The notes under the pieces were generated by a model that was given only the letters and a program-made list of their open reading frames with translations, did not search any database and was not told where the DNA came from. The translations under genes were made by a program, and so were the position numbers. Of a stretch of DNA of 64,000 nucleotides, positions 33,361 to 45,388 are shown piece by piece. Each line of letters opens with the position of its first letter. Position 1 is the first letter of the stretch. Source of the DNA: Cyprinodon diabolis (Eukaryota; Chordata; Actinopteri; Cyprinodontiformes; Cyprinodontidae); assembly GCA_030533445.1 (NCBI GenBank), contig CM060064.1:7949879-8013878 (forward strand), written 5' to 3'.

Positions 33361-35920
33361 AGTGATCAGTTACACTGATTTCAAATTAAATGTAATTAGC
33401 CTTTAAAGGGAAAAGTCCGGTCATATTCGGAATGCAAACTTCTGAAAGTCCTTTAAGTATGAAATTATTACATAATTTTCAATAAATGATAAGAGTGATT
33501 TCATCTGAATGTGCTTTACTGGAGACATCCATGTTAGTCAAAGAACACGACAGCCAACTACGGTATCGACTGTTGATCAAGTCCCAGTGCTGTAGCTAGT
33601 GTTTGTCACAATGCGCTATTATCCATGATAGCGACGACCAGGGACTACGCGAAGCAGTAGTGCACTGGTCCCTCTTCAAGTTGGAAATCCAACAACCAGG
33701 ACCACAGTAACCGGTCTGTGGAGGATCATGAATAGAAAAGGGGAAAAATGTTCTACAATGTTCTACAACATCCAACTGCCATGCACATGTGAATTTCAAT
33801 GGTGAAGTCCTCTGGAAATCTTCAATAATTGTTGTTGATTGCAGATGTGTCTAGTAGTTTCCATTGACTTTGCTTGTAAAGTGGGGAGAATGGCGATAGG
33901 CTTACCGAACTGTGACATCACTGCCGGAAGATGGCAGGAGGGAGGTGTTACTATATTTGGGCAAAAATGGCTGCTCCCAGACTCAGTGATTGCAATGAAA
34001 AATATTGTTGTTTTTGCCGAGTTCCCTCGTTCCTGTATGAACCCTGTGAATGCTTAATTTAATATGGCGTATTAAGAAAATCCCACCATCATCCAGCATA
34101 ATGTTCAGTTTCTGCCCAAATATTTTTTTTGTTGTAGATTTTTGTAACGGGGATAACTAGGATCATTCAAAACTTTTTTTAATGAACTATGTTTGTTCTC
34201 TACTCCCAAACTCTTCATCCATTCCTGCAATAGGAAGTTTCTTTTGAATGGATTTCATTAAACTTTAAGTCCCTCGGTATAAAATAAATATTTTGATGGA
34301 GATGAGAGATCTGCTTCCAATAGTTTGCATCCAATCATTTAAATAAACTGTGTTATTTTTTTTTTTGGAATATATAAGAATTATGCTATGATTTCTAGTC
34401 ACCGATCTGTTGCTACTATATTTTAATTTGACGAACCGGAATTTCTCGATGTTCTTTTTCCTTTTTGGTGCGATTGCAATTGCTGGTCGTGACCTGGCCG
34501 GACCGGAGCAAAAAATAGCTCGGCTCCGTATTTTGTCGGTGAAGGACAGAGAAGACGTGCATGGACGGAGACGTGCGGAGGAGTAGCGGTGGATGTGGAA
34601 CAGCTCTCATTGATTTACATGAAAGACAAGCGCTCCGCACGACGTATGTGAGCGGGGCGGAGCGCTGACGGAGTATGTGGAATCTGGGGGTAACGCTAAA
34701 TGAAATAAATCACAGCAAACGCATTATTCTGGTATAGATAATGATCCACTGATTATTCCTTAGTCCTGACCGGACTTTTTAAGATAAATAAATATTATCT
34801 TTTTAAAGGCTGCAGTCTTTATTAGTGGCCATATTAAGACAGCAGCTCATCTGCTGATTTCTTCTTTCAAAATAAGAGCCTCAAACTAATAATTAAAAGG
34901 GTGTTTTGCTGGTATCAGACTCCATCGAATCAAGGCTTCCTTTGAATAGCTTACACTTCATCAGCAACTAGAAGCGTTTCCTAAGACTCTTTTCTTCAAC
35001 AGTAAACATCCTGTCAATTTCAATTTCATATTCTGTGAGATAAAGACATCATTCCTCCTGCAGATGACCAATTGTGTTCACACAGAACAGAAGAAAAGCA
35101 TCTTTAAATCATAAAAAGCTGGAGCCAAAGAATAAAAAGCTGACCAACACGATGACCAAAATGTTGCAGTTTCATTACAGTCGACGCCTTCCGGCTACAG
35201 AGTGTCTCATTTTCCACAAGAGTCGCTGAATAATTAGATCAGGCTGTTCACTTAGTATCGAAATAAATCAATCAAAATCAATCAAGTCTGGTCCAACCTG
35301 ATTAAATTACAGATTCAAGTATGCAAGCAACAGTCTGATGCTCATCCAGCCGCAGCGAAAGCTGTGAAACAGCTACTTGATCCAGTCTGTTGGGTTTCCT
35401 CAGATGGAAAACTATGAAGCTAAGTGGGTGAGTTTACATATGTCGCGGCTTTGCGTTCTATAAATGAACTGAAATGAACAGAACTGAACTGCTGTACATC
35501 TTTAAATTATCAAAGCTTTGAAACAAGGAGACTTATGCAGAAAGGGCTGACATTAAGGGGAAAGGCTGTACGTCATGATTGGACCAGCAGACCTTTCTGG
35601 GGGGGGGTTAATGTATCCCAGCATGCACTATGCTCCCCACACAATTCTCCTTCTGCATTCATAAATAATCAAGTGCAAGGCCTCTTGATGTCAGCAGCTC
35701 ACAGCCAAGGACGGATATGCAGGTGGGAGCGGGTCAGTGCAGAGCATGAGATTCTATTAATAGAGTTTCCAACGTGTAAGCTTAGCTACCACCATGACAA
35801 TGAGACACTGATCAGTGTTAAAAGTGTCAACAAAGCTGCAGCAACAGCAGAGCTATGAAAGTTCATCGAGGACCAATGAACTGGGAGCTGAAGAGTATGA
35901 AGACCAAGATGTTTTTCCTT
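33361..35920. other. mostly unassigned
   Basis: No gene recognised. At 34,480-34,680 a GC-rich block with gtgagcggggcggagcgctg resembles the inside of a fish MITE, but no TIR pair was found. Confidence 0.4.
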
Positions 35921-36635
35921 ATATCTTCCAGTGATGGGACTAACGGCATTGAAAGTAATGGCGTTACTAATGCCGTTAACTTGTTTTAGTAACGAGTAAT
36001 CTAACTAATTACTTTGACTGTAACTATAACGCAGTTACCATTGCAGACACCCCGTTACTGCGCGTTACTCGGGTCGCACAATGAACCTTTTTTCATGATA
36101 GGACTCGTGCGCAGCTGCGTGAAGCTGACACCCCACCCACGTCAAAAAACTCTGCAAATAGACTGAATGGTTAGTGCAACGTTAGTGCAGATTTGTGCAG
36201 AAAAAAATATTGTTTGTGCTACTTTTGTTTAAGAGATATTAAAGATTATTTTTAGGTCATCCAGAGGTGCGCGCCTTGTCATGAGAGAGGGGAGGATGAG
36301 AATGGCTGATGTATAGTGAGATTCCGTCTGTCAGTTGGGTAGGTGGGTGTTTCCGCTGGCAGGTGTTAACGTACAGCACACACAGAGAGATGGAGAGTGA
36401 GGATGACTCCAGCAGCAAAACAGCGTTTTCCTGATGGAAATACCGGTGTTACGTCGAGCTGCGTTTCCCCATCAGATACGGTTTCCTCTGCATCTCCGCA
36501 CAGCGCAGGCGGCACGAGTCACCGCGCAAGCGACAGGAAACGCGCATGCTCGCTAAAGGCGCGCACCAGTCGCCCTGTGCTCGCGCCACAGGAGAACTAT
36601 GGAGAGCGTGAACGATCAAATGAAAGGGAGAAATC

Positions 36636-36696
36636 TGGATGGATGGATGGATGGATGGATGGATGGATGGATGGATGGATGGATGGATGGATGGAT
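36636..36696. repeat. (GGAT)n microsatellite
   Basis: About 15 clean repeats inside the hAT element. The open frame across it (WMDG repeats) is an artefact of the array. Confidence 0.97.
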
Positions 36697-36800
36697 ACTC
36701 TGCCTTCTCAACCTACTGTATTTTTTATTTTAAACATTATTTGATGGCCTTGTGGCAGGGATGGAGATCCATATTTTATGTCACACGCAGAGTATAGATC

Positions 36801-36833
<33 letters not shown>
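36801..36833. repeat. (TAGA)n microsatellite
   Basis: About eight clean units, also inside the hAT element. Confidence 0.95.
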
Positions 36834-37547
36834 GTTGCAGTATCTATAACAACCCAAACACACAGGATTTCAGAATTAGACATCCCCAGTTATTAATTTC
36901 ACCAGATCTGAATGCCCTGTTAAAAAACTGCACATCCCCCTGATGTCATTTACATTGAGTTGCAATAAATGCTAAACTCTCTGCAGGTTCTTGTCTTTGT
37001 CGTCCGCTCTATTCAGCTGGCTTTGGAAACACACGGCGAGAAGGTGGAGGCTGGGTGGTGAGGGTTATGGGGGCGAGAAACGCAAAAGTAACGCAATAGT
37101 TACTTTTACTAGTAACTAGTTACTTTTATTGTGGAGTAACTCAGTAACTCAGTTACTTTTTGGGAGAAGTAACTAGTAACTATAACTAATTACTTTTTCA
37201 AAGTAACGTGCCCAACACTGATATCTTCATATTGTTATGACTTGGATGGTAATGCCAAACCATGCAAATATACAACCCAAACTACAGCGCTATGAATGTG
37301 CACATTATTTTGCACCGATTCTTAAAAAGACATTCGATATTTCTGCAACTAGAAACTTCTAAATTACAGCTACCAGTGAAAAAATTACTTATGACAGAGC
37401 AGACAGTTCTCTTTCAGTCCTTACAAAGAGCTTGGAGAAATCACCTGGTTAAATATATTCATATTTTAAGAACATTGGGATTTTTGACACAATAGAGATA
37501 AGATGAGACTCTATCATTTACATCAAGGTGCTCTAAACTACAATTAC

Positions 37548-38013
37548 TAGGGCTAAAACAAATAATGGGATTAATTGATTACTGAAATAATCGCCAACTA
37601 ATTTATTAATCGATCAATTGTTAAATGGAGCGTAAAAACTCTAAAACATGTCTTTAGCCATTAGAGCAATCACCCTGAACAGCATTTATACCAAAATTGT
37701 AAAAAAGAATTGTAAAAATTTTTCATTAAGATAAGAAAAACTTTTTCATCCATCTATATGCTCTATCCAATTCAATTCAATTCAATTCAATTCAGTTTAT
37801 TTATATAGCGCCAAATTCACAACACATGTCATCTCAAGGCACTTTACAGAGAAAGGTCAACCAGATCATACAGTCAAATTGATCCAGAACTCCTCAAGTG
37901 GAAAAGTTTTAGTTTAACCTCGTTTAATTTCATAAAAATTATCCTTTAAGGAACCTTTGGTCATCTGATTATTAATCGATTAATCTAAAATATAATCGTT
38001 AGTTGCAGGCCTA
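37548..38013. mobile_element. hAT-type MITE (tagggctaaaac / gcaggccta)
   Basis: Left end TAGGGCTAAAACAAATAATG, right end atcgttagttgcaggccta, with inverted ATTAATCGATTAAT-rich sub-termini. The flanks acaattac (37,540-37,547) and ttaattac (38,014-38,021) agree at six of eight bases, a weak TSD. A different repeat is inserted in the middle. Confidence 0.75.
37766..37915 (+). repeat. dispersed teleost repeat (tttatatagcgcc) with (TTCAA)n start
   Basis: Five or six ttcaa units, then gtttatttatatagcgccaa and caaggcactttacagagaaa: the 5' part of the repeat seen at 5,816, nested in the hAT element. Confidence 0.75.
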
Positions 38014-38021
38014 TTAATTAC

Positions 38022-39352
38022 ATTTAAGATTCACCAGTTCCCCGTTTCTAGTCTTCATTTTGTCTTCACTGATCTTCCCAGGCTTCCCTGCCTTCCTCCC
38101 TCTCTGAATCCAAAGCAGCCCCTCCAAATCATAACTACTACATTATTTTATTTTTTTCATCTTTTTCCCATGTCCATCTACAGCTGCTTAATCCCGTGTC
38201 ACATTTGGGAAAATGTTTTCATTCAAAGGGGAGTCTTTTATTGTTACTTTGAGGAGAAAAAAAGAGATATATAAAATATCGCCACAAAGATTAAAAATGT
38301 CAAATATTGTTTGGTGCATATGACCAAGCACTACTGGTAAGCCAATGCAGCAGACAGCTAACAGCTGTGATCCATCAAAGGATCATAGCAGGTCAGAGCA
38401 ATCAATAGTGACCCCGTACGGCAACCCTTTGTGGCAATTTGTTGGAAAAGAAAAATCTCTTTTTTACTTTCCATTATCATGATGTGGTGTTTAAAAGTTT
38501 TAGTTGATGAAGAATGTGCAATATAAACAAACATCTTTATGAAGAGGGATTGTGAGTGAGGCTCCAACAAACATGTTAGTATGAACGGATGAACAATGAA
38601 AAATGGCAAAGTAGTTCATCAAACTGAGGCTGGAAGCAATAAGACTTTACTTTTTAGCTCATTTGAGCTTTTTTTAAAAATGTATTTGACTTTTTATTTT
38701 ATTTTATTTTTTTTAGATGCACTCTGTTTATATGAAGTGTTGCCATCAAACTGTTAGATTTATTTTGGACCAGTTTTAGGTGAAGCAATGATCAGTGCCT
38801 TAATGAATGGCTCTAGGGTAGAGCTTTTTTAATCCTGCTCCTGCAATATTCGTGACCAATCTGGTCATAATTGCATAATTGCATTTGAATGAGAGCAGAA
38901 TGAATAACATGTTTAATTTCTCCATTTTAAAACTTAAGAATTGCTGACTTTTTATATAAAACAATAGCCAGAACTTACAACTAAATTAATACTGCATAAA
39001 TTAGACCAGGACAGCCGCCATGCTATTACTGTTCAGTGTATTATCGGAGAGACTTAGGCAACCCCAGCTTTCTTCTACAATACTCAGGCTTTAGATGCTT
39101 TCTCTGATGGATCACTGGACTCTAAATTAACTTTCGACTCATATGGATTAGGAACTGGGCTGTCCAGCAGTTGGGTATTCTGTTATTTATGTTATACAAA
39201 AGTATAAAAAATCCACAGCAGCTTTAGATCCCTGCCTCAGAACGCATGTGACTGCGGTTGAAGCCCATAAAAAGAAACAGAGCTCAAAGTTTTCCATTAG
39301 CAGGAGTGAATTTAGTTTTGTTGCAAATCAAAAAAAACGAAATTTGAACATC
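38022..39352. other. unassigned stretch
   Basis: AT-rich, no gene or repeat recognised. Confidence 0.4.
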
Positions 39353-39707
39353 AATCCATCCATTTTCCATCACGCTTATCCCAAGGGTTGTGAGGGGTGG
39401 TGGTCACACCTGGTCCACCCTGGACAGGTCTCCAGTCCATCGCAGGGCAACACAGAGACAAACAGGACAAAAAAAATTCACGCACACACTCACAGCTAAG
39501 GAGAATTTAGAGAAGCCAATTAACCTCACAGTCATGTTTTTAGATAGTGGGAGGAAGCCAGAGTACCTGGAGAGAACCCATGCATGCACAGAGAGAACAT
39601 GCAAACTCCATGCAGAAAGCATGGCTGGGGTCGGATTTGAACCCTGAACCTTCTTGGAGGCTCAAGGAGGTTCTAGTTCTGCTAACCACTGCGCCACTGA
39701 GCAGCTC
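39353..39707 (-). mobile_element. tRNA-headed SINE-type repeat
   Basis: Read on the minus strand from 39,707: gtggcgcagtggttagcaga (A box), then ggttcagggttcaaatccga (B box), then a body with ttctctgtgcatgcatgggt, gtgactgtgaggttaattgg and agaccagt-like LINE-tail sequence (gcgatggactggagacctgt), ending tggaaaatggatggattgat. This is a very common teleost repeat with a polymerase III head and a LINE-like tail. Confidence 0.75.
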
Positions 39708-40061
39708 ATGAGAATTTGAACATGTTTAAATTTACATGTTGAACATATTGAGGAGCTTTTCTGTTTTCTCACATTTTGTTTTTCAATTTTTACTTTATTG
39801 AAAAAAAAAAAAAGGATAAAAAAATAATATATATATTTTTTTTCAGTTTTTCAGATCGAGTCTGTGTTCCTTTGCAATTGTGTTTCTCTGAACATATAAG
39901 GCAATATGATCATAAAAACGCTGTTTGAAAAAAGAATTAGTCAAATTCAATGTGAAAATCAAAGGTTAAAATGGAGTAATAGTAAAGAAATATCTAAAAA
40001 ATAGAATGTAGAAAAAATGTTTGACAAAAATACAATTTGAAAAACTGAAATATGAAAAATG

Positions 40062-40102
<41 letters not shown>

Positions 40103-41069
40103 CACATATATACACACAGACACACACACATACAAAAAATGAATAAGAGAAAATATAAATGTTTCTCTCTAAGTTTATTTCCTGGATTGCATTTTTTTTC
40201 TAATTTTGCAAAAAAAAATTTAAAAAGTACAGAAGAGTAACAATCCATATCATGACTTAGTGTCTGAGGTAGAATTCATCACTGTCATATAAAAATGCTT
40301 TTGAGGATTTAAAAGAAAGAAAAAGAGAAAACAGTATCAATATTAACTATCATTAGTTTCAAATGTTTCTAAAGTGAAATATAAAATTTGCTGCTTGCAA
40401 GGGAAGAAGAACCAACCTGTAAAGAACAGACAAAAGGCGTTTTTTTTTTCTGCTTCAAAAGAACTAAACAAAAGTATCACATAATGGCAGCGAGGGCGGC
40501 GTGCTCTTCATTCTAGAGGTGAACTAATCTTTTCACAAAATGACAGATAAAAAGGCAGCTGTGATTATTCTCTCACTGAGATGTTTTCCTCAGAGACTAT
40601 AATTTATGGCTCCCTTCCGATGATAAAGCAGAGTGTGTAAGGAGGGTGTAGCAGTTCACAGCTGACACTTTACCTCCAGTTTAAAATATATGCACTCCAC
40701 TGTGTACATTATTCATTGCCTGTAACCATATCAAGATTTAACAAAGAAAAAAATAGCAAGGTCTGCATTATTAAGTTGAATCTGACACCATTAGTATGGT
40801 TGCGTCTTGTTCTGTGGACATGTGAAGCGAAAGGGGACTCATAATAACCTTATTCACATTTGCAAATGCAAATGAATCAACAGCAAGAGGGAAATAAAAA
40901 ACAGTTACCAAGGTTTTCACTCTTTGCCTGCAATGATTTAAAGGTGCATAGTCAACTTTTGATTTTTTTGTTTTCTTTTCTTTACTTGCATATAAAGGTT
41001 TTCAGCAAGATAACTGTCATGATGGCGTTTTTATTTATTTTTCCTTTTTGTTGTTTTTCTTGCTGTCAG
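39708..41069. other. AT-rich unassigned stretch with microsatellite
   Basis: A (TA)n/(CA)n-like compound tract occupies about 40,062-40,133. Otherwise AT-rich with A runs and no gene. Confidence 0.5.
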
Positions 41070-41072
41070 TTA

Positions 41073-42287
41073 GGGCCCTGTCACACCTTGCCGATTTAGC
41101 CAGCGTATGCCTGACGACCCTGAATCTCCTAAAATAATGACATATGCTGAACGTTCTATGGTTTTTTTTTAATTTTTGGCGTATACATAGCGTATTCATT
41201 ACGAGTCCAGAACTTCTGTCCAATGACAGCCTAACTTATGCAAAACGCACGGCACGGTAGCATTATTGAAAATGAAATGATGCAGAAGCATGATTCCCAG
41301 GGCCTTATGAAGCAGCAGTTAAAGCTTCTCCCCTCAGGCAGCGATGCGCCTGGAGGCGCCCGGTCTGCATAAAAAGATGTCTTTGATGGCCGTAATGTCC
41401 TAGCTGCTGTTTACTGCACCCCGAAAAAAATAGTATAAAGAAAAAGGAAAATGAAAGAAAGAAGGTTTGCATTCGCAGCAGATTCAGCTAGGAAGTTTGT
41501 TGGTCGTGGCTGCTGGCGTGAACGAAGAGACGATCCATCGAACTCACCTTCCCGCACACCCTATGATGGGGATGCAGTCTGGAGCGAAAGAAATATGGTT
41601 AATTCAAAGGCCGGAGCGAGGATTTCGATCCGATACGCTCACAACATCAATTAAAAATGTTGGATTATAAAATTTCTAAAATAGATTTATTTGATTTAAG
41701 TGTGATTTTTTAAATATATAATTAAATAGGGATCGCGGGGCACCATATATGGAGCGAGGCGTTACGTTCACAGCTGAGAAACAGTGCCATATTTAACTGG
41801 CTGTTAAATAACACAACACACATGTATCGGTCACATCTTTAAATCAAACTCGAAGGATCCCAGGGCCCTGGCATCATTACATGAAGGTAAAACGTTAAAA
41901 AATCCCTTATCCTGAACATTTGAGCGAGTTTGGAGCAATTTCGCCAGAGCGGCAGGAAAATGAAGGTGAGAGCGGAGCGTATTTTGAGCGGAGCGTCCTG
42001 GCGCAGCTTTGAGCGGGAAGTGGGAATTGCGCGTCGCTCCGCTCCGTCCACACGCTTCGATATGCATTGGAGATAAGTTCTTGATAAATTACGCACAAAG
42101 GATTTAGATAAGCTAGACATCACGACTTACGTCCTTATGACATGCTTGCCGTATGTCGACGTGTTTCAGTATGTTCATAACTTATACAAAACGTACCCAT
42201 AACTTAACCAACGAATGCCAGCGTTTTTCCCAGATTTTTCTCACGTCAGGCATACGCTGGCTAAATCGTGAAGGTGTGAGAGGGGCT
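41073..42287. mobile_element. Harbinger-like non-autonomous element (TTA target)
   Basis: About 44 bp of inverted ends: left gggccctgtcacaccttgcc then gatttagccagcgtatgcct. The right, reversed, reads agcccctctcacaccttcac then the same gatttagccagcgtatgcct. TTA occurs on both sides (41,070-41,072 and 42,288-42,290), a 3-bp target typical of PIF/Harbinger. The 1,215-bp interior has no transposase and includes GC-rich segments (41,330-41,640; 41,930-42,060). Confidence 0.8.
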
Positions 42288-42290
42288 TTA

Positions 42291-42724
42291 ATAAAGCCTC
42301 ATGTTTCTAGTTACAATAACAAAGGAGGGATGATAATTAGCCTACTGTGGCTAAGCCAGTTAGCTTCTACTAGCAGCTTTCTGTGAGGTGTGGAAACAGT
42401 AAGGATAAAGTCCAAGATGAAGGGTGTGTTTGATTTCAGTGGTTGCGTCCGTGAAAACAAGGATTATCGATTCAACACTCTTAGTGAAGATTTCATTGAC
42501 CTCACAGGATTTATGCAGGAGATTTTATATTATATATATATATAAAAAATGAACCCGGCATATATAGAAAATAATCTATAAAAAGTAAGACGGCAAAATC
42601 CTACTTCATCTTTATTGTCGACAGGCTGCAGCCATGTTGATAGCATTCTCTAGCTTTTTTTCCGCTGCTATCTTATTTTCCGAACATCAACTAGATGCAG
42701 TTCCGTGCAAATATATTGCAATAC
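42291..42724. other. unassigned stretch
   Basis: Nothing recognised apart from a short TA run near 42,530. Confidence 0.4.
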
Positions 42725-42860
42725 AATCAGAATCGGAAATACTTTAATAATCCCAGAGGGAAATTGCTTTTGTTACAGGCTCCAGTTACAGTTTAACTAA
42801 ATCCAAATAAAGTGAATATCCAACTAAAGTGAGAAATCCAAGAAAAGTGATACATGGCGT
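42725..42860 (+). repeat. retroelement 3'-tail repeat
   Basis: aatcagaatcggaaatactt then taataatcccagagggaaat, a common fish LINE/SINE tail. Also present as a fragment at 18,580. Confidence 0.55.
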
Positions 42861-43019
42861 GCGGAAATAGTGCATAAATGTAAATTCAATTAGGGGGGGG
42901 GCATTTTAAATGCCACAATAATCACATTTAATGTTATTTAATGTCAATTAAGGCCTCAATTTAAAAATTACAATTTAATGAACTTTAATGATTTTTAATG
43001 ACCCAAGAAAACACTGACT

Positions 43020-43292
43020 CAACAAAGGTCCTTACACTCAGTCCTGCAATGCTGAACCATTTGTAAAAACAACCATTTTGGACGATAACTCGGAGAGCAG
43101 TCTTTTTGATCTTCTCGAAAATATTGCGTTGTTTATGCACTGGTTCCTTTTGGAAAAGATATAAAATCTCGCTAGATGCGCTCAAGCGCTACATCCATGT
43201 TTACTTCCGTAAACTCCGAACGCGCTCGCTACTAGTGACGTCATTGCATCCTCTACTGCTCCTGCGGGACACTTAAGCTGCGTGGATGTAAC
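43020..43292 (-). mobile_element. non-autonomous DNA element remnant
   Basis: Shares the cttaagtgtcccgc ... gcagtagagga ... tgacgtc block (43,232-43,277, reversed) with 6,328-6,370. It includes a perfect TGACGTCA (43,236-43,243). Ends unresolved. It abuts the RecQ-like repeat. Confidence 0.5.
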
Positions 43293-43870
43293 CTGACTCC
43301 GCCAGATGGATTTGCTGGATTTGCTCCGCATATCCATCTGGAAACCTTCCATTGAAGTAATTTTGGGAAGGGGCAAAAATACTGGTTAGCTGATTGGCCT
43401 ATGTTGGTGATAGACGGGCCAAATGAACCAATCAGATCAATGAAGCATATGACGTACTAACAGAGCGACGACAAAAACACAACCACAAGCCAGGCACAAG
43501 CCAATTGATAGATCAAACTCTTGCCGAAACCATTCTGGAGAAGAGCAAAAACATCTTTTCCTCTGAGAAAAGCCTCCCGAGCAGTGTTTTGCTCTTCTTT
43601 CAGTGAAGAAATACTCTGTAATTCCGATAAAACTTGCTCGATAGCCACGCTAACGCTAGTTTCATCGGCTGAAGCTGCCATGTTCTTTAGACTGAACTGT
43701 CGCGCTTCTCGTTGCGTCACACCTCAACCCGCCTCAAAGCCAACGCTGATTGGACGTTCGTTTGGTGAACTGCTCCAAATTTTCTTTAGCGGAAAGTAGC
43801 CAGACTCATCTGCGAGTGAAACCTTGAAAGCTCGCGAGATCAGGATGGTCACACGAGGCTAGCATGGATG
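43293..43870 (-). mobile_element. repeat element carrying a RecQ-like fragment
   Basis: Starts near an internal hairpin (ccagatggat 43,303-43,312 with atccatctgg 43,331-43,340) and runs to about 43,870 (cgcgagatcaggatggtcac). The sequence is that of a moderately repeated fish element, recognised from experience rather than from TIRs, which I could not define. Confidence 0.45.
43457..43720 (-). pseudogene. RecQ-helicase-like N-terminal fragment
   Basis: An 87-codon frame whose residues 37-74 follow the RecQ/SF2 helicase start closely: LKEEQ (motif 0, Q), then AFLRGKDVFALLQNGFGKSL with IYQLA, matching the usual pattern of Q, G-K-D-V, P-T-G-x-G-K-S, Y-Q-L. The Walker A threonine region is altered (QNGFGKS instead of PTGxGKS), and the protein stops soon after, so no DEAH box or other motif follows. 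RecQ enzymes unwind DNA with ATP. This piece could not. It is either the first exon of a transposon-borne helicase gene with later exons deleted, or a captured host exon. Confidence 0.6.
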
Positions 43871-43880
43871 CAGTTCCCAC

Positions 43881-45201
43881 AGGAGATCGTATAGATTTGG
43901 AAATTTTAAAGGCAACGCAAAAAAATAAAAATCAGCATTCACAAAATAATCGTAATTGAGCATTAAGGCCTGCAGTTTGAACGCAGCCTAAGTAAAAAGG
44001 TGCAACTTAAGAAATCCATTTTAACAGTAGACTGTGAGGCCACAAAAATCTAAAAAAATCCAAGAGAGGTAAATGTTTAGCATGTCACCATAAACAGAGA
44101 AACTTATCCGTAACACTTTTCCTCTCAGAGTCCCTTTCTTCTTTAAGCCGATACCTGCAAACCCAAGATGTTTTGATTTGATCTGCAGAAACAGTTTTAA
44201 TTATTCTGTGAGTGTCATTTTTAAAGTCTGCCGTCTAGATGAGAAAAAAAAGCCTTTTCAGCATTTGAATTTTAAAATGGCAGCTGAACACAGGCCTTCA
44301 AAGGATATCTGTGTCATCGACTGTGCTGACGCAGCTCCTGAAAGATAGAAGCCCAGCGTGGTTTAATCCCCCCCCCCATCATGACGATGATTATTACACA
44401 CAGCAGCATGAAACAGCTAAATGGATGCAGCATTGGGACGTCGCATCATTATACTTTTAAGTCTCCCCTTCCCCATGGAAATACTATAATGTAAACACAG
44501 CAGCAAAGTTTTAATGCTGATATCAGCTCAAACATGGTGGGTTACTTTAAAAAGTGCAACTCTAAAAGAAGAAGGAATCAATACAGGATCGGTCTACAGG
44601 TAAACCTCTAAAGGAAGCTTAACATTTACAAAGTAGGGAAGAGAAAATATCAAGAGATTTTGTTTCAGAGGTGAAACATAATAAGGTCTTTAAGCGAGTG
44701 ATTTAGGTTCATTAATATGAACCCCTTTGTCACTAAAGTAGTAAATTTTATGTATGAGCCATCTTCCTTTTAGTTAATTTTAATTGTCAAAGGGACCGAA
44801 TTGGCTCCTCCATTGAGTTTCTTGTGACCATGATTGCCCAGTGAGATGAGCTTAGCGCCAATCTTAGGGTTTCCCAAAAGAAACAAAACAAACCAGGTCA
44901 GACTAGCAGGAGGAAAACTGTTTAAAATCTGATTCCTGAATTTCTTTTGTCTGCAGCTCACCCATTAGCAGGGAAAGTCCAGGACTCGATGCAACCAGCT
45001 GCTTTTCCTGAGACAGAAAACTTTGAATCAATCTGATTGATTTGGCTCCGTCAATGCTTGGAGATAATTTTTAGTGAATAAGTAACTGAACTGAAATATA
45101 ATTAAAATCGCCCTACATCTGGCTGTGAGTCAAGTATGATTGAAAATCAAGCCTAGATTATTAAAATAGTGACCTAAGTAAAGCAACAAGCACCCCTACA
45201 C
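43881..45201. other. unassigned stretch
   Basis: No gene or repeat family recognised. A C run lies near 44,370. Confidence 0.4.
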
Positions 45202-45243
45202 CCCCTAATACACTATAGCTCTGATGCTATAGTGTATTAGGGG
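45202..45243. repeat. perfect hairpin, 18-bp stem
   Basis: CCCCTAATACACTATAGC (45,202-45,219) and GCTATAGTGTATTAGGGG (45,226-45,243) are exact reverse complements around a six-base loop (tctgat). No repeat element encloses it. Confidence 0.9.
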
Positions 45244-45388
45244 CTTGGACAAAGAACTCATCTGTAGTACTTGAGTGAAGGTATTAATACTCATAGTTAA
45301 ATCTTACTGAACTACAGGCAAAAGTTACTCAGTCAATAATCTATTCAACTTAAAGTATTAAAGTACTAATTCATTAAAGTACTCACAT

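Larger units (their letters stand above)
35929..37220. mobile_element. 1,292-bp hAT element with perfect TSD
   Basis: Left end CAGTGATGGGACTAACGGC, right end aagtaacgtgcccaacactg. The flanks are a perfect 8-bp duplication atatcttc (35,921-35,928 and 37,221-37,228). The sub-terminal regions are full of short ttactttt/aacggcg direct and inverted motifs, as usual in this family. The GC-rich middle (36,050-36,620) may derive from the parental gene, but no transposase domain can be read. Two tetranucleotide arrays sit inside. Confidence 0.93.

Noticed and set aside
36397..36744. 115-codon frame with WMDG repeats
   Set aside because: The repeat part is a translated (GGAT)n microsatellite. The rest has no recognised domain.
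39640..39707. Functional tRNA gene on the minus strand
   Set aside because: The A and B boxes belong to a SINE-type repeat with a LINE-like tail, not to a free-standing tRNA.
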